Notes: a model not told the origin generated them from the letters alone. Shown: positions 52,543 through 61,680, counted from the first letter of the stretch. The stretch: DNA of 64,000 bases from Terriglobia bacterium (GCA_020073385.1 JAIQFH010000010.1:62001-126000), one strand, 5' to 3'. Numbers and translations are program-made.

Positions 52543-54864
52543 TCATGGCCTGCCAAACGTGCCCGTCGCCCCGTTCCGGTATTCATGGGGATGAATGCCG
52601 AGGCGTTTGATCATCGATTGCAGAGTGGTGCGCTTGAGCCCCAGTCGCGAAGCCGCGCCATCGTTGCCGGACAAGACTCCATTCGTTTCGCGAAGAACAC
52701 GCAGGATATGTTCCCTCTCCATTTCTGTCAGATTGTCCTCGGCCGTATATTCCGCCTCGGATAGCTCCGCTGGTGGAGCCGAAAGAATGCGCCCTTTGCT
52801 CATGATCACCATGCGCTCGATCACATTCTCGAGTTCGCGAACGTTGCCGGGCCAATTCCAGCTGCGCAGTATGCGCATCGCGTCATCGGGGATAGTGTCG
52901 ATGCGTTTCCCCATGCGGACGGAGTGTTTCTTGACGAAATGCTGTACCAACATTGAGATGTCGTCGCGCCGATCGCGCAAGGGTGGTAGTTCGATAGGGA
53001 ATACGTTGAGGCGGTAGAACAGGTCTTCACGAAACTTCTTGTCGGCAACGTCCTGCTGCAAATCGCGATTGGTAGCGGAAATGATCCGTACATCGACATG
53101 CAGAGTCCTGATTCCACCCAACCGCTCAAACTCGCGATCCTGCAACACTCGTAGCAGCTTGGGCTGCAGTTCGGGCGGCATCTCTCCGATTTCATCGAGG
53201 AATAGAGTGCCTTTGTCCGCCAGTTCAATCCGTCCGATTTTCTGGTTGACCGCCCCGGTAAATGCTCCTTTTTCATGCCCAAAGAGTTCACTCTCGAGCA
53301 AACCCGAAGGAACCGCGGCGCAGTTGAGTTTGACGAATGTGTTATCGCACCTTGAGCTCAAGGCATGGACCGACCGGGCGACCAACTCCTTTCCGGTCCC
53401 GGTTTCACCCAGCAGCAGTACCGTCGAGTCGGTAGGGGCCACAACCCGCGCCTTCTTCAAAACCTCGCGCAGCGCTGGACTCTGCCCAATAATCTCTTCG
53501 AATCCAAGTTCGGTCTGAATCTCGCTTTCGAGGTACGACTTGGTATTCGCCAGCCTGTCTCTCGATTCCTGCAGGCGGTCGGCAATTTCACGCAGGCGCG
53601 CAATATCCATGCAGGCTGCCGTAATACCAACGACGTTGCTTTGACCATCGAACAGCGGCTCGATCGTGATGTCAAAAACATGGCTCGTGCCGTCCTGCGG
53701 AATGGCGACCTCTTCGCGGGCTCCGACGCCCGAAGTAAGAACTCTTCTCTTCAGCTCATTCAGAGCGGCCGCCTTCTTGGGGCCGATGATCTCGTCATCT
53801 GTCTTGCCCAGTACATCGTGCTGCCAGTGAAACTGCGGGTTGTAAATCCACGTATAGCGGAGATCCGGATCCTGGCTGAACACGGTGATGGGAGAATCCT
53901 TCAGAGCCACTCGGAAGCGCTCTTCACTCTGGCGCAAGGCATCGTGCACTTTCTTCCGCTCCGTGATATTGCGAAGGATGCCCTGCAATCGGCCGCCCGG
54001 AAGCCTCCTTCCGCAGACTTCGCCCGTGAAGAACGAGCCGTCTTTGCGTCGGAACTTCCATTCACTGGTCGCAACGGCACACCCGTCGAATCGGGCAATC
54101 TCAGGGGCAAGACGTTGAATTTCCTCGGGAACAATCATGTCGGCGATCGAGCGTTGCAGGATCTCCTCACGCGTGTAGCCAAACATGTTGGCCCCGGCGG
54201 AATTAACGTCGACATATCGGCCCTCACTGTCGGAGAGGAAGATTCCGTCAGATGCCTGTTCTACCAGCAACTGGAAGTGCTCGGCACTCCTGCGCAAGGC
54301 TGTTTCTGCCACCGTCCGAGCCTCCTCCAGTTTGACCTGCTCTGTCACATCCCGCTGAATTCCCCACGTCCGAACGAGCTTGCCGTCCTCGACGATGCCG
54401 ATCATGCTATTGCGGAATATCTTGTTATTTCCTTGAACGTCGGTTTCGTACGATTCGCGGTCGACAACGCGAAACCCGGAGCGGATGTACTGCCGGATCA
54501 GCTCAAGGTTCAAGGGATCGTTGGGATCAACAAATTCGATGAGACGTCTGCCGAGAAAGTCCTGCACGGAATTCAGACCATACATCTTCACGATGGCATC
54601 GTTGCACTCGGCCAGATACGAATCGTGCAGGATGCGTCGCACCAACTCTTCCTCCGGGAGATCGACTGGGATCGGCGCGTCCACGTCCTGCCGGAAGATG
54701 CCTTCCGAGCTCTGCGCCACGAAGTTGCGGTAGCTCTCCTCGCTGCGCCGCGAGGCCTCCTCTGCCCGCTTTCGTTGTGTGATTTCGAACATCGTCGACT
54801 GTATCAAAGGTTCGCCATCCGACTGGGGAATCAACACGCTGTTGAGCAGGACCCAGAAAGGAGT
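52543..54864 (-). CDS. Multi-PAS sigma-54-dependent activator, 3' part of a frameshifted gene
   Basis: This frame continues the reading of the next gene after a one-base loss at 54864/54865; it stays open to 54987, and an ATG at 54792 could start it independently. It contains the end of PAS 4, then PAS 5-7 (ending DVTEQ, NITERK, ACMDIARL), an AAA+ domain with GETGTGKE (Walker A, ~53400), GAFTGA (~53262, the sigma-54 contact) and GTLFLDEIGEM (Walker B), and a Fis-type helix-turn-helix ending (GNDGAASRLGLKRTTLQSMIKRLGI). It would activate sigma-54 promoters in response to a signal sensed by the PAS array. FhlA/NtrC-like. No sigma-54 promoter was recognised nearby. Confidence 0.85.
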   Translation of the reverse strand, partial: TPFWVLLNSVLIPQSDGEPLIQSTMFEITQRKRAEEASRRSEESYRNFVAQSSEGIFRQDVDAPIPVDLPEEELVRRILHDSYLAECNDAIVKMYGLNSVQDFLGRRLIEFVDPNDPLNLELIRQYIRSGFRVVDRESYETDVQGNNKIFRNSMIGIVEDGKLVRTWGIQRDVTEQVKLEEARTVAETALRRSAEHFQLLVEQASDGIFLSDSEGRYVDVNSAGANMFGYTREEILQRSIADMIVPEEIQRLAPEIARFDGCAVATSEWKFRRKDGSFFTGEVCGRRLPGGRLQGILRNITERKKVHDALRQSEERFRVALKDSPITVFSQDPDLRYTWIYNPQFHWQHDVLGKTDDEIIGPKKAAALNELKRRVLTSGVGAREEVAIPQDGTSHVFDITIEPLFDGQSNVVGITAACMDIARLREIADRLQESRDRLANTKSYLESEIQTELGFEEIIGQSPALREVLKKARVVAPTDSTVLLLGETGTGKELVARSVHALSSRCDNTFVKLNCAAVPSGLLESELFGHEKGAFTGAVNQKIGRIELADKGTLFLDEIGEMPPELQPKLLRVLQDREFERLGGIRTLHVDVRIISATNRDLQQDVADKKFREDLFYRLNVFPIELPPLRDRRDDISMLVQHFVKKHSVRMGKRIDTIPDDAMRILRSWNWPGNVRELENVIERMVIMSKGRILSAPPAELSEAEYTAEDNLTEMEREHILRVLRETNGVLSGNDGAASRLGLKRTTLQSMIKRLGIHPHEYRNGATGTFGRP

Positions 54865-56591
54865 CCGTCTGCTCGTAGTAGTTCCCACTCCCGGTTGATG
54901 ACGACGCCGCTCTGGCGCAACTCTGACAGCAAAGACTCGCGCTGCGCGGGATCGCGATAGCAGTTCTGGATTTGACTCCCGCGACACTCTCCCGCAGAAG
55001 TGTGCCCGAACATCCGTGCCCAGGCGTCGTTGCAGTCCAGCACCGTTCCGCCCATGGCGACGATCCCCACTCCGGCAACTGCCTTTTCGAACAGCATGCG
55101 GTATCGCTTTTCCGATTTCCGCAGCGCATCAGCAGCCAGTTGGCGCTCCGTAACATCGTGCGCGACCCCCCGCGCCACGGGGGAGTCGACGCCCTCAGTG
55201 CGCAGAGTGTTTTGGTATTCCCAGATACGCCGCCTGCCGTCTTTGGCCAGAACGCACAGTAACCCACGATCGGACCCGACCGCGCTGATCCTGTCGAGAT
55301 ACTGATCGAACTGCTCACGAAACTCTGGGGCAATCAGATCCCGCATGGGTATGCTCAGCAGTTCGTCTACCTCATAACCGAGCAGGTGAGCGGGCGCCGC
55401 ATTAACCGACAGCAAACTTCCGTTCAAATCATGCGTACAGACCAGGTCCTCGCTGTGTTCCACGAGGTCGTGATATCGATCTTCACTCTCGCGCAGGGCA
55501 GCCTCCGACTTCTTCCGTTCCGTAATATCGCGGACCACGGTCACGAAGTAGCTTCGCTCCAGTTGCACGAATTTCACGCTGATTTCCACTGGAAAGGTCG
55601 AGCCGTCTTTTCTTTTGTGAACTGATTCCCTGACAATCGAGCCCGTCGCGCGCAATTTTTCCAAACCTGCCGGGCTGCAAACCTCCTGGCCGTTCGGATC
55701 AATGTCGAAGACCGTCATGCTGAGCAACTCTTCGCGGATATATCCCAGGTCTTCGCAGGCCTTGTCGTTCACATCGAGGAAGCGTAGCGTCTCCGGATCC
55801 AGCACTTCGACGGCGTCGTTGGATTGATCGATGAGGGCCCGAAACAGTCGCAGAGCGTGATCGGTTCGTTTCTGCTCGGTGACATCCTTTAGTACACAGG
55901 CAACCCGATCAATCCCACCGGGTCCTTCAATGGGGAAGTACGAAATGGCCAGGTCCCGTTCTCCGCGGTTCGGATAGAGGTAGCGCATCTCGAATTGCAC
56001 AATCTTGCCGCAAAAGCACTCATCCAGTCTTCCCTTGATCGCTGCCTCAAATACTCCCCGATTCAATATCTCCGGGATGCGGCGCCCGATCAGGTCTTCT
56101 CGCTTCATCCCTCGATAATTCAGGAAAGAGCTGTTCGCAATCAGGTAACGGTAGTCGGAGTCCACGACGACAATCATCTCTTCCAGGCTTTCCACGACCC
56201 GCTCGAATTCCGACAGCCTGGACCCACGACGGCGGTAGAGTCTGCCCAGACCACTCATGCTTGTTCCGACTCCGCAAAAAAGGACGAGCCCCACCACCTC
56301 CCGAGGGCGGCTGCCTCCGAAGACATTCAAGGTCCAAGAAAAGCTAGCGACCGATGCCGCCGAAAGAACGGTCGCCAACACACCCGGTCCGAAACCCGCC
56401 AGCAAGGTGGCCAAGATAATCGCGGGTAAGAAAATCACCAAGAGCGGGAGGGGGCCAAACGCCGCAATTAAGGCGTGGCGCACCAGAATCGCCACCGCCA
56501 CCAGTAGCACGGCAAATCCGTAGCGTCGAGGCCATGTTCGCAACCTGTTCCCGAACGCCACAATAAGTCCCGTTCGATCGGCAAAACTCAT
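54831..56591 (-). CDS. Membrane-anchored multi-PAS sensor, 5' part of a frameshifted gene
   Basis: ATG 56591 with GAGGG 8 bases upstream (a TTG lies two codons earlier). Four hydrophobic helices (~15-115: FAVLLVAVAILVRHALIAAF, LLVIFLPAIILATLLAG) look like the DUF4118/KdpD-type sensor region. Then PAS 1-3 (each closing with VTEQKR, ITERKK, VTERQL) and most of PAS 4. The frame turns after REWELLRADG into 15 unrelated residues and a stop, while the other frame resumes TPFWVLLNSVL exactly where a PAS strand should continue. One base is missing at 54864/54865. Intact, the fused protein would be about 1349 residues. It may be a pseudogene, a phase-variable gene or a sequencing error. Confidence 0.85.
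   Translation of the reverse strand: MSFADRTGLIVAFGNRLRTWPRRYGFAVLLVAVAILVRHALIAAFGPLPLLVIFLPAIILATLLAGFGPGVLATVLSAASVASFSWTLNVFGGSRPREVVGLVLFCGVGTSMSGLGRLYRRRGSRLSEFERVVESLEEMIVVVDSDYRYLIANSSFLNYRGMKREDLIGRRIPEILNRGVFEAAIKGRLDECFCGKIVQFEMRYLYPNRGERDLAISYFPIEGPGGIDRVACVLKDVTEQKRTDHALRLFRALIDQSNDAVEVLDPETLRFLDVNDKACEDLGYIREELLSMTVFDIDPNGQEVCSPAGLEKLRATGSIVRESVHKRKDGSTFPVEISVKFVQLERSYFVTVVRDITERKKSEAALRESEDRYHDLVEHSEDLVCTHDLNGSLLSVNAAPAHLLGYEVDELLSIPMRDLIAPEFREQFDQYLDRISAVGSDRGLLCVLAKDGRRRIWEYQNTLRTEGVDSPVARGVAHDVTERQLAADALRKSEKRYRMLFEKAVAGVGIVAMGGTVLDCNDAWARMFGHTSAGECRGSQIQNCYRDPAQRESLLSELRQSGVVINREWELLRADGLLSGSCSTAC
54864..54865 (-). other. Single-base frameshift point in the PAS/sigma-54 gene
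   Basis: Minus-strand codons read GCA GAC GG-ACT CCT TTC. Inserting any base after GAC GG restores A-D-G-T-P-F-W, a normal PAS-domain strand (R-x-D-G-x-x-x-W). The context is not a homopolymer longer than two, which argues a little against a simple sequencing slip. Confidence 0.8.
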
Positions 56592-56783
56592 AGCCAACCC
56601 TCACTTCATGGGATTTCTCTTGGATCACAACTGTGGCACTACCGCTCGCACAACCGGCCCTGCGGCACGCAACAGCTTGCGCCATGCTCTTCCGCAAAGA
56701 GTATGCCGCCTAACCGAGGTTCAGCCATCCGTCGTTTGGCCAACCAATAGCAATCATGATCACTTTGCTGGACAAGGGCGGTC

Positions 56784-56799
56784 TGTGATTACAATCACA
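56784..56799. promoter_or_regulatory. CRP/FNR-type palindrome
   Basis: TGTGATTACAATCACA: TGTGA-N6-TCACA with 7-base perfect arms, identical to the ideal Crp half-sites. It lies ~190 bases upstream of the PAS-sensor ATG and ~120 bases past the OmpA-like stop, in a 327-base gap that otherwise shows only the OmpA terminator. Confidence 0.5.
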
Positions 56800-56869
56800 A
56801 TCCAGCGGAATCCTCCCGAAACGGAACAGGTCACCTCGGATCCCCGTCCGCGATCGACATCAGCACAAA

Positions 56870-56900
56870 GGAAAAAGGGGCAGGCCGTTTGGGCCTGCCC
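56870..56900 (-). terminator. Terminator of the OmpA-like gene
   Basis: On the minus strand GGGCAGGCC, a 5-base loop, GGCCTGCCC, then CTTTTTCC. The 9-bp perfect GC stem (56878-56900) with a U-run starts 18 bases after the OmpA-like stop codon. Confidence 0.85.
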
Positions 56901-56918
56901 TCCCACTTTGCTAGAAAG

Positions 56919-57743
56919 TTACCGCTTTGCCGCTGTTTCCAGATCGTTCTTCAGGACGTTAACTTCGACGCGAGCCCCACTCGCGCGCTTCCCCTCTGCG
57001 GCTGTCGGGCTGTTGCCCATGCTCATCGCATAGATCCGGTATACCGGGATGCTGTGAGTGAGCACCAGATAACGAACGACCGAATCCGCCATCCTCTGCG
57101 AACTACGGATCGCGCCCTGCCCTTGACCGGGAGAAAAGCCGCGTACCTCGATGATGTAACCGCGCTGGTCTTTGAGAGGCGCAGCCATCTCGTCGAGAGC
57201 GTTCTTCGCGTTCTTGCTAAGAACGGTCTGGCCAGGACGGAAACGGATTTCGGTCTGCGCGGAACCTTTGTACTGATCGAGACTGCCCACCATCTGCTCA
57301 GCATTCGACACGCGGGTCGAAGCCTGATTGGCCGCTGTTTGCGCGGTTTGCGCTTTGGTGGCCGCATCGCTGGCATGCTGATCCGCCAGGCTGGCCTTCT
57401 CCGACGCGAGCTGGATGCCCTGCTGGGCGCGCGTATCGACGTCCTTGATCTGCCGGCCGTTTTCCGATGTCAGTTGATCCAGTTCATTGATGCGGTCCCG
57501 AATGGGTGTGACGTGGCGCTGCACATATTTTTTGTTAGCGAAAGGATGCGTGACCAGGTTCCCGAGGTTGGGATCGTCGCCATCCCAGAAATCCTTGGGC
57601 CGCGGAGATGCAAGCGGCTCCCGGTCACTGGCGCTCTGACTAACGCCCGCGCTGGCCGAACTTGAGGACGATGTGTTGGTTTGCTGCGCAAATGCTGCAA
57701 GCGCAAACAGGATGACAGTTGCCAGAAATATGCGGTTTCTCAT
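56919..57743 (-). CDS. OmpA-family outer membrane/periplasmic protein
   Basis: 274 residues from ATG 57743 (AGGAGTAAG upstream). Signal peptide RIFLATVILFALAAFAQ, a Ser/Thr-rich linker, then PKDFWDGDDPNLGNLVTHPFA and a coiled coil (~85-160) built of Ala/Gln-rich heptads (ASEKASLADQHASDAATKAQ, QTAQTAANQASTRVSNAEQM). The C-terminal OmpA-like peptidoglycan-binding domain follows: FRPGQTVLSKNAKNALDEMA, YIIEVRGFSPGQG, SSQRMADSVVRYLV. There is no beta-barrel, so it is probably periplasmic or a trimeric coiled-coil envelope tether like Lpp/Pal. Transcribed alone and followed by a strong terminator. Confidence 0.85.
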   Translation of the reverse strand: MRNRIFLATVILFALAAFAQQTNTSSSSSASAGVSQSASDREPLASPRPKDFWDGDDPNLGNLVTHPFANKKYVQRHVTPIRDRINELDQLTSENGRQIKDVDTRAQQGIQLASEKASLADQHASDAATKAQTAQTAANQASTRVSNAEQMVGSLDQYKGSAQTEIRFRPGQTVLSKNAKNALDEMAAPLKDQRGYIIEVRGFSPGQGQGAIRSSQRMADSVVRYLVLTHSIPVYRIYAMSMGNSPTAAEGKRASGARVEVNVLKNDLETAAKR

Positions 57744-57976
57744 CTGACTTACTCCTGAGTGAAGCTCGACGCTCCACCGCAGCCCGGATGGGCATCGCGG
57801 GTGCGTATAGATTGTGCTCCCACATGGCCCGATCTGCAAGCCCATCGCGGGATTTCGGGACTGGGCCTGAAGAGAGGGTATCTCAACAGGATCTATGCCA
57901 GTTCCCGGGGAGTGATTCCGGTCACTGCCTGTCTTTTATAAGTCGCCTAGGCTCATGCGAGAGAAAGGAGCAGACT

Positions 57977-58468
57977 ATGCCTATCCCCATTCCCGCGATC
58001 GAAATCATTGAAGATTTTCTCGCCCAGAAGCGAATCGCGATGATCGGAGTCTCCCGCAATCCCAAAGATTTTAGTGCCGACCTGTTTCAGGAATTCTGTC
58101 GGCGCGGGTATGACATGGTTCCGGTGAATCCGAAGGTCTCTGAAGTGATGGGTCAACCCTGCTATGCCCGCGTGCAAGACATCCAACCGCCCGTGGATGC
58201 TGCGCTGCTGATGACAAAGCCTGAGATTACCGACCAGGTTGTTACTGATTGCGCCGCGGCAGGCATTCGCCGCGTGTGGATGCATCGTGCAGGCGGCAAA
58301 GGCGCGGTCAGTCTGAAAGCTGTTGCGTTCTGCCAGGAACACGGCATTCAGGTTATTCCCGGGCAATGTCCGTTCATGTTTCTAACCGGCGCAGCAGGAG
58401 TGCACAAGTTCCACGGATTTTTCCGCAAGATTACCGGCCGCTATCCCAAGCACCAGCACGCCGCCTGA
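57977..58468 (+). CDS. CoA-binding domain protein (YccU/CoA_binding_2 type)
   Basis: 163 residues from ATG 57977 with AAGGAG upstream. A Rossmann-like CoA-binding fold: LAQKRIAMIGVSRNPKDFSADLF (~15-37), GYDMVPVNPKVSEVMGQPCYARVQDIQPPVDAALLMTKPE, AAGIRRVWMHRAGG and a C-terminal CPFMFL. The family is related to the CoA-binding part of succinyl-CoA synthetase alpha and acetyl-CoA synthetase (ADP-forming), without catalytic domains. A regulatory or redox role by CoA binding is presumed. It stands alone, diverging from the OmpA-like gene and followed by a hairpin. Confidence 0.85.
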   Translation: MPIPIPAIEIIEDFLAQKRIAMIGVSRNPKDFSADLFQEFCRRGYDMVPVNPKVSEVMGQPCYARVQDIQPPVDAALLMTKPEITDQVVTDCAAAGIRRVWMHRAGGKGAVSLKAVAFCQEHGIQVIPGQCPFMFLTGAAGVHKFHGFFRKITGRYPKHQHAA

Positions 58469-58498
58469 TATTTTCACCGGGAAGATACTCCTGGGTGC

Positions 58499-58529
58499 CC
58501 CACTTCTCCCTGACTTTGGGAGAAGTGGG
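58499..58529 (+). terminator. Hairpin terminator after the CoA-binding protein gene
   Basis: CCCACTTCTCCC (58499-58510) and GGGAGAAGTGGG (58518-58529), 12 bp perfect, loop TGACTTT, followed by ACTTTC. Located 30 bases past the stop codon. The tail is short of U residues, so termination may be partial; the GGTGCCCCAC opening also recalls the hairpin at 40901. Confidence 0.65.
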
Positions 58530-58625
58530 ACTTTCGAGCAGCGAAGTTGCAGGCTACTGATTCTGACTTTCTTGCGCACTAGTGGACTATCGCGGAGACA
58601 GCGTTATCCCGGAACCGGAAGGCTT

Positions 58626-58688
58626 GTCATCCTGAGCGGAGCAACTGCTTCACGCAGCGAAGCGGTTGCGGAGTCGAAGGACCCCTAC
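58626..58688. repeat. Dispersed-repeat-like element with hairpin
   Basis: GTCATCCTGAGCG...GGACCCCTAC flanks a stem of GCAACTGCTTC (58641-58651) with GAAGCGGTTGC (58659-58669), 11 bp with one G-U. The flanks GTCATCCTGAGCGNAGCG...TCGAAGGACCCC are known to me as a repeated intergenic phrase in several bacterial genomes. Only one copy is present here. The rest of 58530-58762 shows no gene. Confidence 0.5.
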
Positions 58689-58762
58689 CCGCTCAAGTTT
58701 GTCGACGTGAACGTCAGGGAATTCTCCCACGGTCACGCTAACGAATTTGCTGCGACGGTCCG

Positions 58763-60097
58763 CTAGTCCTTCACCGCCCGATCCGTAATCTCCAGCCCTT
58801 TGTCGATGATCGCGAACGCCTCGCGCAGCTGCTGTTCGTTAATGCAGAGCGGCGGATTGGTGTAAAACGAATTCCACCGCACGATGGTATAGAGGCCTTG
58901 TTCGCGGAAGAACTTCCCGAGTGCTCCCATTTCTTCTGATGTTCCGTTGAACGGGGCCATGGGCTGTTTCGTCTTCCGGCTGCGGACTAATTCCATGATG
59001 CCGAACAGCCCGATGGAGCGCACTTCCCCAACCGAAGGATGCTTCGCCTGCAACTCGGCGCCCAGTTGCTTCATCACCGCGCCCATCTTTCGCGCGTTCT
59101 CGATGAGATGGTCCTCTTCGTACACAGCAATCGTGGCCAGTGCCGCCGCGCACCCCATCGGATGCGAGTTATATGTCAGGCCTCCGTAGAAGACCTTGTC
59201 CTGAAAATGCTGCGCGATGTGATGACGCATGCCCACGGCCCCGAGTGGCAGATAGCTCGCAGTGAGTCCCTTCGCCATGCAGATCAGGTCGGGCACCACC
59301 TTCCAGTGATCAATCGCGAACCATTCACCCGTGCGCCCGAAACCCGCCATGACCTCGTCAGCAATCATCAGGATGCCGTACTTGTCGCACAGCTTGCGCA
59401 CGCCCTGCATGTAACCATCCGGCGGAATGAGGATGCCGTTGGTCCCGACAACAGTTTCGAGAATGAAAGCTGCAATTGTGTGCGGACCCTCTAACTGCAT
59501 GATCTCTTCGATCATGGCCAACGAGGTCTCGGCCGATTCCCACCCCCGCTCGATGCCATGGTATGGATCGAGCACGCGCACGACGCCCGGAATGCCCGGC
59601 TCAGCCGCCCAACGGCGTGGATCGCCGGTGAGTGAGATGCTTCCTGCGGTAGCTCCGTGATAGGAGCGATACCGCGCCATGATCTTGTGGCGTCCCGTGA
59701 AGAAGCGAGCGATCTTGATCGCGTTTTCGTTAGCTTCTGCGCCGCCGTTGGTGAAGAAGAAGGTGTCGATGTCCCCGGGCGTAATCTCGGCCAGTTTGGC
59801 GCCGAGGCGTGCACGGGGTTCGGTCGCCATGAATGGATTGGCGTAGCACAGAGTGGCCGCCTGCTCGCTGATGGCGCGAATCACTCGTTCGTCGCCATGC
59901 CCAATGTTGACCGACATCAACTGGCTGTTGAAGTCGATGAAGCGCTTCCCTTCCGGCGTCCAGAAGTAGATGCCCTTTGCCTTGGCCACAGGAATGGGAT
60001 CGACCTTTGATTGTGCTGACCACTCAAACAGAGTGTGCTTCTTGGTGAGATCAACGATCTCCTGGCCCGTCATGGATGTTTCGATAGCAGTAGTCAT
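58763..60097 (-). CDS. Class III aminotransferase (omega-amino acid:pyruvate type)
   Basis: 444 residues. PLP fold type I: FFTNGGAEANENAIKIAR (~100), YRSYHGATAGSISLTGD (~132), ILETVVGTNGILIPPDGYM, IADEVMAGFGRTGEWFA (~247) with the cofactor Asp, and the PLP lysine in ICMAKGLTASYLPLGAV (~275). GLTYNSHPMGCAAALATI closes the active site. It resembles taurine/beta-alanine-pyruvate aminotransferases. Beside methylmalonate-semialdehyde dehydrogenase, beta-alanine to malonate semialdehyde to acetyl-CoA is a coherent route. Terminal gene of a minus-strand run of four catabolic genes, separated from the next by a 92-base gap holding an inverted repeat. Confidence 0.85.
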   Translation of the reverse strand: MTTAIETSMTGQEIVDLTKKHTLFEWSAQSKVDPIPVAKAKGIYFWTPEGKRFIDFNSQLMSVNIGHGDERVIRAISEQAATLCYANPFMATEPRARLGAKLAEITPGDIDTFFFTNGGAEANENAIKIARFFTGRHKIMARYRSYHGATAGSISLTGDPRRWAAEPGIPGVVRVLDPYHGIERGWESAETSLAMIEEIMQLEGPHTIAAFILETVVGTNGILIPPDGYMQGVRKLCDKYGILMIADEVMAGFGRTGEWFAIDHWKVVPDLICMAKGLTASYLPLGAVGMRHHIAQHFQDKVFYGGLTYNSHPMGCAAALATIAVYEEDHLIENARKMGAVMKQLGAELQAKHPSVGEVRSIGLFGIMELVRSRKTKQPMAPFNGTSEEMGALGKFFREQGLYTIVRWNSFYTNPPLCINEQQLREAFAIIDKGLEITDRAVKD

Positions 60098-60113
60098 AAT
60101 GTCCTCAAGTCGC

Positions 60114-60184
60114 CACGGATCCTCACCGATTCCACGGATAAACCTGTGCGCGATTCCGTGTTGATCCGCGTTAATCCGTGGCAG
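60114..60184. repeat. Inverted-repeat element between aminotransferase and mmsA genes
   Basis: GCCACGGAT (60114-60122) and ATCCGTGGC (60176-60184) are perfect complements; inside are further CCACGGATAAA and GATCCGCGTTA blocks. The wording ATCCGCGTTAATCCGTGGC looks like a dispersed intergenic repeat. It could fold as a long hairpin in the transcript. Confidence 0.5.
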
Positions 60185-60189
60185 ACGTC

Positions 60190-61680
60190 TTAGAACTTCC
60201 TGGAGTGCTCTTTAGCCCACCGTTCAACAACAACTTTCTTGTCGGTATAGAACTCAATCGCGTCGCGCCCCTGGCCGTGGAGGTCGCCAAAGAAGCTGTT
60301 CTTCCATCCGCTAAACGGAAAGTACGCCATGGGCGCGGCCACACCGATGTTGATGCCGATGTTGCCCGCAGGCGCCTCATAACGGAAGCGGCGCGCCGCC
60401 GATCCGCTCGACGTGAACAGCGACGCCTGATTGCCGTAAGCGCTGCGCTCGAGGAAGGCAAGCGCTTCGTCCATATTGTCCGCGTGAACCAGGCTCAGCA
60501 CCGGCCCGAAGATTTCTGTGTCTGTGATCTCGCTGGTGGCCGGCACATCATCAAGGATGGTCGGCTTCACGAAGTTCCCGCGCTCGTTCTTGGGAATCTT
60601 CGCATTGCGGCCATCGAGCAGAACCTTCGCCCCCTGCTTCTCTCCCACCCCGATGAGGGATTCCACGCGTTCCTTACTCTGAGGCGAGATCACCGGCCCC
60701 ATCTGCACGCCATCTTCGAGCCCGTTGCCGACTCTAAGCTTCGAAGCTGCATCCGCGATCGAATCACGAAACGTCTTCTGTGCTTCTCCAATCGTGACTG
60801 CGACCGAAACAGCAAGGCAGCGCTGCCCCGCGCATCCGAATGCACTGTCGCTGATAATCTGTGTGGCCATCGGCATGTCGGCGTCTGGAAGAACAATCAC
60901 ATGGTTCTTGGCGCCTCCTTGGCACTGGCAACGTTTGCCCTGCTGAGCAGATCGCGAATATATGTACCGCGCAACCGGAGTCGATCCCACAAAGCTGATG
61001 GCACGAACTTTGGGATGATCAATCAGCGCATCCACAGCCGCCTTGCCACCATTGACCAGATTCACCACTCCCTTCGGCAACCCGGTCTTTTCGAGCAATT
61101 CATACACATAGCGCATGGTGAGCGGCACGCGCTCGCTCGGCTTAAGGATGAAGGTATTCCCCGTGGCGATGGCGTAAGGCAGGTACCAGAAAGCAATCAT
61201 TCCCGGGAAGTTGAAGGGAACAATCGCGGCCACGACGCCCAGCGGCTGACGAATCATCATTTCGTCAATCCCGCGCGCCACGTCCTCTAGGTTGTAGCCC
61301 TGCATCATCATCGGAATGCCGCAGGCCACTTCGACGTTCTCGATGGCGCGCCGCATCTCAGCTTTGCCTTCGACGAAGGTCTTCCCATTCTCCAGCGTAA
61401 TCAAACGAGCAATGTCGTCGATATGCTCCTCAAGCAGCGTCTTGAGCTTGAACAACGGCTGTATGCGGTCTTCCGGAGGAGTGCGCCGCCATTCGGGAAA
61501 AGCGGCGGCAGCGGCTTCGACGGCTTTGTTCACGTCGGCTGCATCAGCCAGAGGAACGCTCGCCAGAAGTTCTCCGGTTGCGGGATTGACCACGTCACGC
61601 CACTCGGACGTTTGCGACTCGACCCATTGCCCGTTGATGAAGTTCGTAAGTTTGTTGGCGGGAGGTGCTGCTACGCTCAT
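60190..61680 (-). CDS. mmsA: CoA-acylating methylmalonate-semialdehyde dehydrogenase
   Basis: 496 residues from ATG 61680 ([22 protein letters not shown]). Aldehyde dehydrogenase fold with MMSDH-specific features: [30 protein letters not shown] (NAD site), [26 protein letters not shown] (~270) where most ALDHs have a Glu, and the catalytic Cys in [12 protein letters not shown] (~290). It converts malonate semialdehyde or methylmalonate semialdehyde to acetyl- or propionyl-CoA. This serves valine, thymine, inositol or beta-alanine breakdown; the two adjacent aminotransferases favour beta-alanine or another omega-amino acid here. Confidence 0.92.
   Translation of the reverse strand: MSVAAPPANKLTNFINGQWVESQTSEWRDVVNPATGELLASVPLADAADVNKAVEAAAAAFPEWRRTPPEDRIQPLFKLKTLLEEHIDDIARLITLENGKTFVEGKAEMRRAIENVEVACGIPMMMQGYNLEDVARGIDEMMIRQPLGVVAAIVPFNFPGMIAFWYLPYAIATGNTFILKPSERVPLTMRYVYELLEKTGLPKGVVNLVNGGKAAVDALIDHPKVRAISFVGSTPVARYIYSRSAQQGKRCQCQGGAKNHVIVLPDADMPMATQIISDSAFGCAGQRCLAVSVAVTIGEAQKTFRDSIADAASKLRVGNGLEDGVQMGPVISPQSKERVESLIGVGEKQGAKVLLDGRNAKIPKNERGNFVKPTILDDVPATSEITDTEIFGPVLSLVHADNMDEALAFLERSAYGNQASLFTSSGSAARRFRYEAPAGNIGINIGVAAPMAYFPFSGWKNSFFGDLHGQGRDAIEFYTDKKVVVERWAKEHSRKF

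Noticed and set aside
53365..54960. 531-codon plus-strand frame opposite the PAS/sigma-54 gene
   Set aside because: It is antisense to a gene with clear PAS and AAA+ motifs, has no ribosome site or recognisable domain, and arises from the codon bias of the true strand.
60178..61290. 370-codon plus-strand frame opposite mmsA
   Set aside because: Antisense to a full-length, motif-complete aldehyde dehydrogenase; no start signal.
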